Origin: Bradyrhizobium sp. 139
GTDB taxonomy: Bacteria > Pseudomonadota > Alphaproteobacteria > Rhizobiales > Xanthobacteraceae
Length of the DNA stretch: 64,000 nucleotides
NCBI RefSeq assembly: GCF_023074175.1
Contig: NZ_JADPKS010000104.1
Location: 62,001 to 126,000 of the forward strand
Direction of reading: 5' to 3'
Within the stretch, counting starts at the first letter, position 1; the number at the start of each line of letters is the position of its first letter. The notes below the pieces were generated by a model. It worked only from the letters and a program-made list of their open reading frames with translations. It was not told the DNA's origin and made no database searches. The translations under genes and the position numbers were made by a program. This document shows, piece after piece, positions 7,728-16,189 of this stretch.

Positions 7728-8039
7728 ATGGCCGAGTACCCTGCCAAGAGAAATTCCCGTCGCTGTCCCGTCCATCCCGGTGCAGTGCTCCGCGAAGACA
7801 TGCTGCCAGTCTCTGGCAAGACCAAGGTCGAGATCGCGCGCCTCTTGGGTATTTCGCGACAGCATCTTCACGACATCGTCGGAGAGAAGAAGCCGCTGTC
7901 TCCGGAGGTGGCGGTGCGCGTCGGAAAACTGTTTGGAGGCGGCGCCGGCATCTGGGTCCGGATGCAGGCCACTTACGACACCTGGCACGCGGAACAGACG
8001 GTGGACGTCAGCCAGATCCCAACCTTGAAGGTGGCCTGA
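7728..8039 (+). CDS. higA: HigA-type antitoxin (Xre-family helix-turn-helix)
   Basis: A 103-residue protein with the HigA pattern: H-P-G-A-V-L-R-E-D-M-L near the N-terminus, then a Cro/C1-type helix-turn-helix (KVEIARLLGISRQHLHDIV), and the S-P-E-V-A-V-R-V-G-K-L-F-G...W-V-R-M-Q helices. It should neutralise the upstream toxin and repress the operon through the palindrome at 7387-7407. The ATG at 7728 fits the family length; the longer frame from 7638 overlaps the toxin gene and was not used. The sequence is complete, with no sign of decay. Confidence 0.87.
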   Translation: MAEYPAKRNSRRCPVHPGAVLREDMLPVSGKTKVEIARLLGISRQHLHDIVGEKKPLSPEVAVRVGKLFGGGAGIWVRMQATYDTWHAEQTVDVSQIPTLKVA

Positions 8040-8112
8040 GCCGTCCACACCAGTGTAGTCCTGCAATCCATCAGCCGGTTGACTACCGACCTGCCCGCGG
8101 TCAGCGTATTGC

Positions 8113-9909
8113 ATGTCCATTTTCCGCCTCTACACCCGCGTTCTGGAACTGCTTGGCAAAGAATCTCGACTGGGCTGGCTGCTTGCGGTCGCCAATCTCC
8201 TGCTGGCGGGCTCGCAATTTGCCGAGCCCGTGCTGTTCGGCCGCATCGTCGACGTGCTCTCGGGCAAGACGGTGGCCGGCTCGAGCTCGGCCTGGCCGTT
8301 CCTGATCGCCTGGGTCGCATTCGGGCTGTTCACGATTGCCTGCAGTGCGCTTGTCGCGCTCCAGGCCGACCGGCTCTCCCACCGCCAGCGCCAGGCGGTG
8401 CTGACCAGCTATTTCGAGCATATCCTGCAATTGCCGCTGACCTTCCACTCCGGCACTCATTCGGGCCGGCTGATGAAGGTGATGCTCAACGGCACGGATG
8501 CGCTGTGGCGGCTCTGGCTCGGCTTCTTCCGCGAGCACTTTGCCGCGATCCTGTCGGTGGTGGTGCTGCTGCCGCTGTCGCTCTACCTGAACTGGCGGCT
8601 GGCAATCCTGCTGTTCGTGCTCTGCATTGTGTTCACGGTGCTGACCACCTTCGTCGTGCGCAGGACCTTCGGCATGCAGATGGCGGTCGAGGAGCAATAT
8701 AGCGAGCTCTCCGCCCGCGCCTCCGACGCGCTCGGCAATGTCGCGCTGGTGCAGAGTTTTGTCCGCGTCGAATCCGAGGTGCAGGGCCTGCGCTCCATCG
8801 CCGACCAATTGCTCGCGGCACAAATGCCGGTGCTGTCGTGGTGGGCGCTCGTCACCGTCATCACCCGCGCCTCCACCACCATCACGGTGCTCGCGATCTT
8901 CACGCTCGGCATCGCGCTGCACGACCAGGGGCTCACCTCGGTCGGCGATATCGTGATGTTCGTGAGCTTCGCGACGCTGCTGATCCAGAAGCTCGAACAG
9001 GTCGTGAGCTTCATCAACAACGTGTTCATGGAAGCCCCGCGCCTGCGCGAATTCTTCAACGTGCTCGATGCGGTGCCCGCGGTGCACGACCGCCCCGACG
9101 CGATCGATGCGGGGCGGCTCTCCGGCCTGGTCGAATTCAACGACGTCACCTTCTCCTATGACGGCAAGCGGCCGGCGGTCGAGGATCTCGCCTTCACGGC
9201 CCTGCCCGGTCAAACCATCGCGCTGGTCGGCGCCACCGGCGCCGGCAAATCCACCGCAATCGCGCTTCTGCATCGCGCCTTCGATCCGCAATCCGGCTTC
9301 ATCAGGATCGACGGCATGGACGTGCGCGGCGTGACGCTGACGTCGCTGCGGCGAAACATCGGCGTGGTCTTTCAGGAGGCGCTGCTGTTCAACCGCTCGA
9401 TCGCGGAGAATTTGCGCGTCGGCAAACCGGATGCGACCGAAGCCGAGATGCGCAAGGCCGCGGAGCGCGCGCAGGCGCTCGAATTCATCGAGCGCAGCGG
9501 CGGCTTCGAGACCAATGCCGGCGAGCGCGGCCGCATGCTCTCCGGCGGCGAACGCCAGCGGCTGTCGATCGCCCGCGCGCTGCTGAAGGATCCGCCGATC
9601 CTGATCCTGGACGAGGCCACCAGCGCGCTCGACGCCGTCACCGAGGCCAAGGTGAATGCCGCTCTCGACGAAGTGATGAAGGGACGCACCACCTTCGTGA
9701 TCGCCCACCGTCTCTCCACCATCCGCAATGCCACGCGGATCCTCGTGTTCGAGAACGGCCGCGTGATCGAAAGCGGAACTTTCGATGAACTCGTCGCCAA
9801 AGGCGGCCATTTTGCCGAGCTCGCCAGGGCCCAGTTCATGGTTCACGAGAATACACGGACCAGCGTGATGGCCGCTGAGGCTATAACGACTGCTGTCAAG
9901 TCCCCATAG
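8113..9909 (+). CDS. ndvA: NdvA-like ABC exporter (cyclic beta-glucan export)
   Basis: A 598-residue half-size ABC exporter with a transmembrane domain (about 1-310, six helices) fused to an ATPase. Walker A GATGAGKST is at 373-381, the Q-loop Q at 421, the signature LSGGE at 476-480 and Walker B ILILDE at 496-501, followed by the H-loop segment A-H-R-L-S-T. The N-terminus (IFRLYTRVLELLG...AEPVLFGRIVD) and length match NdvA/ChvA proteins, which export cyclic beta-glucans to the periplasm and matter for osmoadaptation and nodulation. No glucan synthase gene is adjacent, so the substrate is by family analogy; a general lipid-linked exporter is the alternative. Confidence 0.75.
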   Translation: MSIFRLYTRVLELLGKESRLGWLLAVANLLLAGSQFAEPVLFGRIVDVLSGKTVAGSSSAWPFLIAWVAFGLFTIACSALVALQADRLSHRQRQAVLTSYFEHILQLPLTFHSGTHSGRLMKVMLNGTDALWRLWLGFFREHFAAILSVVVLLPLSLYLNWRLAILLFVLCIVFTVLTTFVVRRTFGMQMAVEEQYSELSARASDALGNVALVQSFVRVESEVQGLRSIADQLLAAQMPVLSWWALVTVITRASTTITVLAIFTLGIALHDQGLTSVGDIVMFVSFATLLIQKLEQVVSFINNVFMEAPRLREFFNVLDAVPAVHDRPDAIDAGRLSGLVEFNDVTFSYDGKRPAVEDLAFTALPGQTIALVGATGAGKSTAIALLHRAFDPQSGFIRIDGMDVRGVTLTSLRRNIGVVFQEALLFNRSIAENLRVGKPDATEAEMRKAAERAQALEFIERSGGFETNAGERGRMLSGGERQRLSIARALLKDPPILILDEATSALDAVTEAKVNAALDEVMKGRTTFVIAHRLSTIRNATRILVFENGRVIESGTFDELVAKGGHFAELARAQFMVHENTRTSVMAAEAITTAVKSP

Positions 9910-10081
9910 GACCGTCGAAATTTGGCCTATTTCATTGCGGAATACCCGGCCGAAACCCCTATTCCCGACGCACGAGCCGGTATAGGTTTGCGACGCCGCA
10001 AGCGGCGCCGGATTCAGAACCGAACATCAGATCGCGAGAGCCGACCGGAACCGGCGGATCTCCAAGGACCGGAATCGGATA

Positions 10082-11563
10082 GTGCACGCCCTTCGCCCGC
10101 TGCTTCGCAAATCCCTGTTCAACCTGTTCGCGGCGACGCTCGCATGCGCCGCATTGCTTGCGCCGCACGCGGCCAGCGCCGAAGCGCTGCTCCTGATCGA
10201 GGCCGACACCGGCAAGGTGTTGCAGGCCGATAACGCGACCATTCCCTGGTATCCGGCCTCCGTCACCAAGATCATGACTGCCTATGTGACGCTGAAGGCG
10301 GTCAAGGACGGCAGGCTCACGCTGGACACGCTGCTCACGGTGTCGCCGACGGCGGCCTCGCAGTCGCCCTCGAAGATGGGGTTCCGCCCGGGAACGCAGC
10401 TCACCGTCGACAACGCGCTGAAGATGATGATGGTCAAGTCGGCCAACGACATGGCCGTGGTGCTTGCCGAAGGCGTCGGCGGTTCAATCGACGGCTTCTC
10501 GGCGATCATGAACGACACCGCGCAGAAGCTCGGCATGACGCAGACGAGCTACGTCAATCCGAACGGCCTGCCCGCCGACGGCCAGATCACGTCCGCGCGC
10601 GACCTCGGCATCCTCGCGCGCTCGTTCCTGCGCGATCTGCCCGAATACGAATATTACGTGCACATCCCGGCGATCCGCTTTGGCAAGCGCGTCACCGGCA
10701 ACTTCAACAAGCTGATCGGCCGCTATCCCGGCGCCGACGGTTTCAAGACCGGCTTCATCTGCGCCTCCGGCTATAATCTCGTCGCCTCGGCCTCGCGCAA
10801 TGGCCGCCGGCTGATCGCGGTGGTGCTTGGTGCGAATTCCGGCACCGCGCGCGCGGTGAAGGCGGCGCAGTTGCTCGAGCGCGGCTTCAGCCAGGACAAT
10901 CTCACCTGGCTCCGCCCCTCGCTCGGCACCGTCGATAAGCTGGTGCCGGTCGACGCCTCGCCGCCGAACCTGCGCGACGACATGTGCGGCGGTCATCGCA
11001 AGCGGCCGGCCAGCGACGATGACGACGCGCTGATCGCCAGCGCTGGCGGCACGTCCGGATCGGCCTCGGCGACCGGCGGCGAAGCCCAGGTCACCTTCTT
11101 CACGGCCGGGCTTCAGCCGCCTCTGATGAAAGCCTCCGAGCTGATGGCCTCGCCGCCCGCTGCGGCCGAGCCCGTGCTGGTCTATACTGGCCCGACCCGC
11201 ACTGGCACCGCCCTGATCGCGGCGGTCGCGGCCGATGCCGACCAGCAGGCAACTCCGAAACCGCGTGGCAAGAAGTCGCGTGCCGCCAAAAAGCCTGATC
11301 CAGCCGACAAGCTGAAAGACGCGGGCACCAAGACGGCAGCGGCGAAGCCGGATGCCAAGCCCGACGCCAAAGGCGATACCAAGAGCGATACCAAGACCGC
11401 AGCCAAACCGGTCGGGCCCAAGCACGCTGCAGCCAAGCACGCTGCAGCCAAGCCTGATGCAGCCAAGCCTGATGCAGCGGCGAAGCCCGCACCGAGCGGC
11501 GAGCAGGCCGCCAAACCCAAGGCCGCGACCAAGCCTGCCGCCAAGCCGGCCAACAACAGTTAA
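10082..11563 (+). CDS. D-alanyl-D-alanine carboxypeptidase with long Ala/Lys/Pro-rich tail
   Basis: A 493-residue penicillin-binding protein of the S11 (DacA/DacC/DacF) family, which trims pentapeptide side chains of peptidoglycan in the periplasm. A signal peptide ends near A-S-A-E. The catalytic motifs are SVTK (Ser 60, Lys 63), S-A-N (120-122) and K-T-G (222-224). After about residue 390 the protein becomes a basic, low-complexity tail of Ala-Lys-Pro-Asp repeats, much longer than usual, which may bind the wall or membrane. The start is a GTG at 10082, with AAGGA 13 bases upstream and the signal peptide directly after it. An 8-bp inverted repeat (11576-11583/11609-11616) after the stop may act as a weak terminator. 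Confidence 0.85.
   Translation: MHALRPLLRKSLFNLFAATLACAALLAPHAASAEALLLIEADTGKVLQADNATIPWYPASVTKIMTAYVTLKAVKDGRLTLDTLLTVSPTAASQSPSKMGFRPGTQLTVDNALKMMMVKSANDMAVVLAEGVGGSIDGFSAIMNDTAQKLGMTQTSYVNPNGLPADGQITSARDLGILARSFLRDLPEYEYYVHIPAIRFGKRVTGNFNKLIGRYPGADGFKTGFICASGYNLVASASRNGRRLIAVVLGANSGTARAVKAAQLLERGFSQDNLTWLRPSLGTVDKLVPVDASPPNLRDDMCGGHRKRPASDDDDALIASAGGTSGSASATGGEAQVTFFTAGLQPPLMKASELMASPPAAAEPVLVYTGPTRTGTALIAAVAADADQQATPKPRGKKSRAAKKPDPADKLKDAGTKTAAAKPDAKPDAKGDTKSDTKTAAKPVGPKHAAAKHAAAKPDAAKPDAAAKPAPSGEQAAKPKAATKPAAKPANNS
11420..11479 (+). repeat. four 15-bp tandem repeats inside the carboxypeptidase tail
   Basis: AAGCACGCTGCAGCC occurs twice (11420-11434, 11435-11449), followed by two copies of the variant AAGCCTGATGCAGCC/G (11450-11464, 11465-11479). 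In frame they encode K-H-A-A-A and K-P-D-A-A. Because the unit is a multiple of three, copy-number change would alter tail length without breaking the frame. Confidence 0.85.
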
Positions 11564-11753
11564 CGCCCTCGAGGCCAAACCGCCCCCGCGCTTCGCACCT
11601 GCGGCAGCGCGGTTTGCGACGATTCCAGTAGCCACTCCCTGACCGTTGTCCTAAGCCTCGACCGACTTGCCACCCGTTCCGGCAGGCTCGATACTGCCGG
11701 TAATGAGGCAAGCCCGAGACACAACGGGCTCAGGCAAAATGAGGGGAGTTTCC

Positions 11754-13436
11754 ATGGAGCGCATCTGGCTCAAGCAATATCCGCCCGGCGTGCCCGCTGA
11801 TATCGAGCCGACGCAATACGCATCGCTGGTCGACCTCCTGGAGGAGAGCTTCACCAAATTCGCCAATCGCAAGGCGTTCATCTGCATGGACAAGGCGATC
11901 AGCTATCGCGACCTCGACCAGATGTCGCTGGCGCTCGCTGCCTATTTGCAGGAACGCGGCCTCCAGCGCGGCGCCCGCGTCGCGATCATGATGCCCAACG
12001 TGCTGCAATATCCGCTCGCCACCGCCGCCGTGCTGCGTGCCGGTTTCGCGGTGGTCAACGTCAACCCGCTCTACACGCCGCGCGAGCTCGAGCATCAGCT
12101 CAAGGATTCCGGCGCCGAAGCCATCATCGTGCTGGAAAATTTTGCCCACACGGTCGAGCAGGTGATCGCGAAGACACAAGTCAAGCATGTCATCGTCGGC
12201 AGCATGGGCGACCTGCTCGGCTTCAAAGGTGTGATCGTCAACCTCGTCGTCCGGCGCGTCAAGAAGATGGTGCCGGCCTGGTCGCTGCCGGGCGCGGTGT
12301 CCTTCAACGACGCGATATCCGCCGGCCGTGGCCTGACGTTCCACAAGCCGAAGCTGTCGCCGGGCGACGTGGCCTTCCTGCAGTATACCGGCGGCACCAC
12401 CGGCGTCTCCAAGGGCGCCACCCTGCTCCACCGCAACATCGTCGCCAACGTCCTGCAGAATGACGCTTGGCTCCAGCCGGCGATCGCCGCGCCTCCGCAT
12501 GTCGAACAGCTCATGATCGTCTGCGCGCTGCCGCTCTATCACATCTTCGCCCTGACGGCCTGTTACCTGCTCGCGGTGCGCGCCGGCGGCTGCAATCTGC
12601 TGATCCCCAACCCGCGCGACATCGCGGGTTTCGTCAAGGAGCTTGCGAAGTACCAGGTCAACAGCTTCCCGGCCGTAAACACGCTCTACAACGGCTTGAT
12701 GCACCATCCCGACTTCAAGAAGCTCGACTTCTCCAAGCTGAAGATCTCGAACGGCGGCGGCATGGCGGTGCAGCGCCCCGTCGCCGAGCAGTGGAAAGCG
12801 GTGACCGGTTGCTTCATCGCCGAAGGCTACGGCCTATCGGAGACCTCGCCGACACTGACATGCAATCCGGCGACGACGACCGAGTTCTCCGGGTCGATCG
12901 GCATTCCCGTGCCCTCGACCTGGATCTCGATCCGTGACGATGACGGCAACGAGCTGCCGCTGGGCCAACCCGGCGAGATCTGCGCCAAGGGCCCGCAGGT
13001 GATGTCGGGCTACTGGAACAGACCGGAGGAGACCGCCCAGGTGACGACCGCCGACGGCTATTTCCGCACCGGCGACATCGGCGTGATGGACGAGAAGGGT
13101 TACACCAAGATCGTCGACCGCAAGAAGGACATGATCCTGGTCTCCGGCTTCAACGTCTATCCGAACGAGATCGAGGAAGTGATCGCGAGCAATCCGGGCG
13201 TGCTCGAATGCGCCGTGATCGGTATCCCCGATTCCAAGTCAGGCGAGGCGGTGAAGGCGTTCGTGGTCAAGAAGGACCCGAACCTCGCCGCGGAGGACGT
13301 GATCAAGTTCTGCCAGGAGCAGCTCACCGGATACAAAGTGCCCAAGCACATCGAATTCCGCACCGACCTGCCGAAGACCAATGTCGGCAAGATCCTGCGC
13401 CGGCAGCTCCGCGACGAGAAGGCGGAGGCGGCGTAG
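11754..13436 (+). CDS. fadD: long-chain fatty-acid--CoA ligase
   Basis: A 560-residue adenylate-forming enzyme that activates fatty acids to acyl-CoA for beta-oxidation. The AMP-binding P-loop is Y-T-G-G-T-T-G-V-S-K-G-A (about residues 210-221). Then follow the G-Y-G-L-S-E-T-S-P adenine-binding motif, the hinge region G-Y-F-R-T-G-D-I-G, D-R-K-K-D-M-I-L-V-S-G-F-N-V-Y-P characteristic of FadD, and the C-terminal catalytic Lys in K-T-N-V-G-K-I-L-R. The ATG at 11754 with GAGGGG upstream was chosen over the longer frame from 11667. It is followed after 13 bases by a DUF924 gene. Confidence 0.87.
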   Translation: MERIWLKQYPPGVPADIEPTQYASLVDLLEESFTKFANRKAFICMDKAISYRDLDQMSLALAAYLQERGLQRGARVAIMMPNVLQYPLATAAVLRAGFAVVNVNPLYTPRELEHQLKDSGAEAIIVLENFAHTVEQVIAKTQVKHVIVGSMGDLLGFKGVIVNLVVRRVKKMVPAWSLPGAVSFNDAISAGRGLTFHKPKLSPGDVAFLQYTGGTTGVSKGATLLHRNIVANVLQNDAWLQPAIAAPPHVEQLMIVCALPLYHIFALTACYLLAVRAGGCNLLIPNPRDIAGFVKELAKYQVNSFPAVNTLYNGLMHHPDFKKLDFSKLKISNGGGMAVQRPVAEQWKAVTGCFIAEGYGLSETSPTLTCNPATTTEFSGSIGIPVPSTWISIRDDDGNELPLGQPGEICAKGPQVMSGYWNRPEETAQVTTADGYFRTGDIGVMDEKGYTKIVDRKKDMILVSGFNVYPNEIEEVIASNPGVLECAVIGIPDSKSGEAVKAFVVKKDPNLAAEDVIKFCQEQLTGYKVPKHIEFRTDLPKTNVGKILRRQLRDEKAEAA

Positions 13437-13449
13437 GCCGCTTGGGTTG

Positions 13450-14004
13450 ATGACTGACGTCGACGACATCACACCGGCCGGCATTCTCGCCTTCTGGCGC
13501 GAGGCCGGGCGCGAGCACTGGTACAAGCGCAGCGACGCATTCGACGCGGAGGTCAGGCGTCGCTTTCTCGGCCTCTGGGAGAAGGCGGCCGCTGGCCAGC
13601 TGGCGTCCTGGGAGGAAAGCGACGACGGCGCGCTCGCGCTCGTCATCGCGCTCGACCAGTTTCCTCGCAACATGTTTCGCGGCACCGCGGAGGCCTTTGC
13701 CAGCGATGCGCTGGCGCGCGACGTCGCCCGCCGCGCAATCGATCGGGGCGTCGATCGCAGGATCGATCCCATTCTGCTCGAATTCCTTTACCTGCCCTTC
13801 ATGCATTCCGAGCACCTGCCCGACCAGTTGCATTGCGTCGCGCTGTTCCAGAACACCGACAATGCCGAGAACCTGAAATATGCGCGGCAGCACGCCGACA
13901 TCATCCGGCGGTTCGGCCGCTTTCCCCACCGCAACCACCTCCTCGACCGCGACACCACCGAGGAAGAACAGGCCTTCCTCGACAGCGGCGGTTTTGCCGG
14001 CTGA
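13450..14004 (+). CDS. DUF924 family protein
   Basis: A 184-residue alpha-helical protein matching the DUF924 family: I-L-A-F-W-R-E-A-G at the start, the conserved L-V-I-A-L-D-Q-F-P-R-N-M-F-R-G core, L-E-F-L-Y-L-P-F-M-H-S-E, A-R-Q-H-A-D-I-I-R-R-F-G-R-F-P-H-R-N and the closing E-E-E-Q-A-F-L segment. The family resembles a TPR-like helical fold and has no established biochemical role. The ATG at 13450 lies 13 bases after fadD, so the two are probably cotranscribed. Confidence 0.82.
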   Translation: MTDVDDITPAGILAFWREAGREHWYKRSDAFDAEVRRRFLGLWEKAAAGQLASWEESDDGALALVIALDQFPRNMFRGTAEAFASDALARDVARRAIDRGVDRRIDPILLEFLYLPFMHSEHLPDQLHCVALFQNTDNAENLKYARQHADIIRRFGRFPHRNHLLDRDTTEEEQAFLDSGGFAG

Positions 14005-14110
14005 TGACATAACGGTGAAGGACGGCGACCCCCGTCTCCCCCCGCCGGCAATATTGTGCAGGGCCACCGCACGGTCTAAAAAGCGGGACCGATTTTCAGG
14101 GAGACTGACG

Positions 14111-14596
14111 ATGGCGATCCAGACTGGCGACAAGCTGCCCGAGGCGAAATTCCGCGTGATGACGGCCGAAGGTCCGCAGGTGAAGACCACCGACGATATC
14201 TTCAAGGGCAAGAAGGTGGCGCTGTTCGCAGTGCCCGGCGCCTACACCGGCACCTGCCACAAGATGCATCTGCCGAGCATCTTCCTCAACGCCTACGCCA
14301 TCAAGGACAAGGGCGTCGACACCATCGCCATCGTCTCCGTCAACGACGCCTTCGTCATGAACGCCTGGAAGCGCGACACCGATCAGCGCGACGAGGCCAT
14401 TTTCCTCGCCGACGGCAATGCCGACTTCACCAAGGCGATCGGCATGGAGCTGGACGCCTCCGGCAACGGCCTCGGCATCCGCTCCAAGCGCTACTCGATG
14501 CTGGTCGAGGACGGCGTGGTCAAGAAGCTGAACCTCGAGGCGATGCCCGGCAAGGTCGAGGTGTCGGGCGGCGATACGCTGCTGGGGCAGTTGTAA
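14111..14596 (+). CDS. peroxiredoxin (Prx5 subfamily)
   Basis: A 161-residue AhpC/TSA-fold peroxiredoxin of the Prx5 type, which reduces H2O2 and alkyl hydroperoxides using glutathione/glutaredoxin or thioredoxin. The peroxidatic Cys 49 lies in V-P-G-A-Y-T-G-T-C-H, where the family usually has PGAFTPTCS. Downstream are S-V-N-D-A-F-V-M-N-A-W and L-A-D-G-N-A-D-F-T-K-A-I-G. No second conserved Cys is present, so it looks like a 1-Cys enzyme. The gene is followed by a palindromic repeat and faces the rnhA-thrB-ispH operon. Confidence 0.87.
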   Translation: MAIQTGDKLPEAKFRVMTAEGPQVKTTDDIFKGKKVALFAVPGAYTGTCHKMHLPSIFLNAYAIKDKGVDTIAIVSVNDAFVMNAWKRDTDQRDEAIFLADGNADFTKAIGMELDASGNGLGIRSKRYSMLVEDGVVKKLNLEAMPGKVEVSGGDTLLGQL

Positions 14597-14628
14597 GCCG
14601 TTTGAACGCGCCTGTATCCAAGGATGAC

Positions 14629-14712
14629 GTCATGCCCGGGCTTGTCCCGGGCACCCACGTTCTTGGTCACGCGCGGTAAGACGTGGGTGGCCGGGTCAAG
14701 CCCGGCCATGAC
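14629..14712. repeat. palindromic intergenic repeat (GTCATGCCCGGGCTTG type)
   Basis: GTCATGCCCGGGCTTGTCCCGGGCACCCACGT-like left half and ACGTGGGTGGCCGGGTCAAGCCCGGCCATGAC-like right half form an imperfect inverted repeat between the convergent peroxiredoxin and rnhA genes. A related copy is at 27861-27968. Its position suggests it may also serve as a bidirectional transcript end, although no T-run is present. Confidence 0.72.
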
Positions 14713-14738
14713 CAGTCGAGAGGGCGCGCACCCCCGCG

Positions 14739-15203
14739 CTACTCCGCCACCCTCTGCTGCAGCCGTGCCTTCACGATCCCGTCACGCGCGAGCTGATCCG
14801 CTCGCTCGTTCTCGGGGTGGCCGGCGTGGCCCTTGACCCAGTGCCAGCGCACGTCATGCGCCTTGAGCGCGGCGTCGAGCCGTTGCCATAGCTCGACATT
14901 CTTCACCGGCTTCTTGTCGGCGGTGCGCCAGCCGTTGCGCTTCCAGCCGTGGATCCAGCCGGTGATGCCCTGCCGGACATACTGGCTGTCGGTGTAGAGA
15001 TCGACCGTGCACGGCTTCTTCAGCGCTTCCAGCGCGGAGATCGCCGCCATCAATTCCATCTGGTTGTTGGTGGTGTGGCGCTCGCCGCCGTTCAGCTCTT
15101 TTTCCTTGTCGCCGAACTTCAGGATCGCGCCCCAGCCGCCGGGCCCGGGATTTCCCGAGCAGGCGCCGTCGGTATAGATCGTTACGACCGGAAGCTCGCT
15201 CAC
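14739..15203 (-). CDS. rnhA: ribonuclease HI
   Basis: A 154-residue RNase H1 that cleaves the RNA strand of RNA-DNA hybrids. The catalytic carboxylates line up as Asp 12 (TDGACSGNPGPGG), Glu 50 (NQMELMAA), Asp 72 (YTDSQYV) and Asp 136 (ERADQLA), the spacing of the E. coli enzyme shifted by two. The start is a GTG at 15203 whose last two bases belong to the thrB stop (GTGA overlap), indicating translational coupling. The open frame continues to 15488, but that extension is antisense-like thrB DNA. Last gene of ispH-thrB-rnhA. Confidence 0.92.
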   Translation of the reverse strand: MSELPVVTIYTDGACSGNPGPGGWGAILKFGDKEKELNGGERHTTNNQMELMAAISALEALKKPCTVDLYTDSQYVRQGITGWIHGWKRNGWRTADKKPVKNVELWQRLDAALKAHDVRWHWVKGHAGHPENERADQLARDGIVKARLQQRVAE

Positions 15204-16183
15204 GCCACCAGTCCTGACGCCATCAGCCCGTAGTCGCGCGCGCTGGAAACGCTCTGGTGGAAGCGCAGCTTGCGAAAATATTCCAGCGGATCCTTCGGCT
15301 TGACCAGCGCACCCGGCGGCACGTTGAGCCAGTCGACCAGCCGCGTCAGCAGGAAGCGGATCGCGGCGCCGCGCGCGAGCAGGGGCAGCGCGGCTTCTTC
15401 CGCCTCGGAGAGTTTTCGTACACGGCCATAGGCATTGAGGAAGGCGCGCGCCTTGGTGACATTGAAGGAATGATCCGGTTCGAAACACCAGGCGTTCAGG
15501 CAGATCGCGATGTCATAGGCCAGCATATCGTTGCAGGCGAAGGTGAAGTCGATGATGCCGGAGAGCTTGTCGCCGAGGAAGAAGACGTTGTCGTTGAAGA
15601 GATCGGCGTGGATCACGCCTTCCGGCAGATTGCTCGGCCACACCCCGCTCGCGAGATAATCGAGCTCGGCGGCAAGAAACGCATGCAGGCCCGGCTGGAC
15701 CTCATCGGCGCGGCTTGCTGCCGCGTCGAACAGCGGCCGCCAGCCCGAGACCGACAGCGCGTTGACGCGCTTGATTGCAAAATTGCCACCGGCCAGATGC
15801 ATCCTGGCCAGCGCCTCGCCGACGCCGGCGCAATGGGTCGCATTCGGCTTGCGCGGCCAGACGCCTTCGAGAAAGGTGATGATCGCCGCAGGCCTTCCCG
15901 ACAGCTGGCGCAGCGCCTCGCCGTCCTTTGCTTTCACCGGAAGCGGGCAGTTGATGCCGTGCTCGGCGAGATGCGCCATCAGTGCGAGGAAGTACGGCAG
16001 ATCGTTTTTCGCCACACGCTTTTCGTAGAGCGTGAGGATGAACGAGCCCTTGGTGGTATGCAGCAAGAAATTGGAATTCTCGACGCCCTCGGCGATGCCC
16101 TTGTAGGAGAGCAATTCGCCGAGATCGTATTGCTTCAGGAAATCCGCAAGCTCGTCGGCGGCAACGTCGGTGTAGACCGCCAT
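15200..16183 (-). CDS. thrB: homoserine kinase (APH-type)
   Basis: A 327-residue aminoglycoside-phosphotransferase-fold kinase, the form of ThrB found in alphaproteobacteria, which phosphorylates homoserine in threonine synthesis. It begins MAVYTDVAADELADFL and has G-V-E-N-S-N-F-L-L-H-T-T in the N-lobe. The catalytic-loop equivalent is V-I-H-A-D-L-F-N-D-N-V-F (Asp as base), and the metal-binding I-I-D-F follows. It starts 6 bases after the ispH stop and overlaps rnhA by four bases, so the three genes form one operon. Confidence 0.9.
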   Translation of the reverse strand: MAVYTDVAADELADFLKQYDLGELLSYKGIAEGVENSNFLLHTTKGSFILTLYEKRVAKNDLPYFLALMAHLAEHGINCPLPVKAKDGEALRQLSGRPAAIITFLEGVWPRKPNATHCAGVGEALARMHLAGGNFAIKRVNALSVSGWRPLFDAAASRADEVQPGLHAFLAAELDYLASGVWPSNLPEGVIHADLFNDNVFFLGDKLSGIIDFTFACNDMLAYDIAICLNAWCFEPDHSFNVTKARAFLNAYGRVRKLSEAEEAALPLLARGAAIRFLLTRLVDWLNVPPGALVKPKDPLEYFRKLRFHQSVSSARDYGLMASGLVA

Positions 16184-16189
16184 AAAAGT

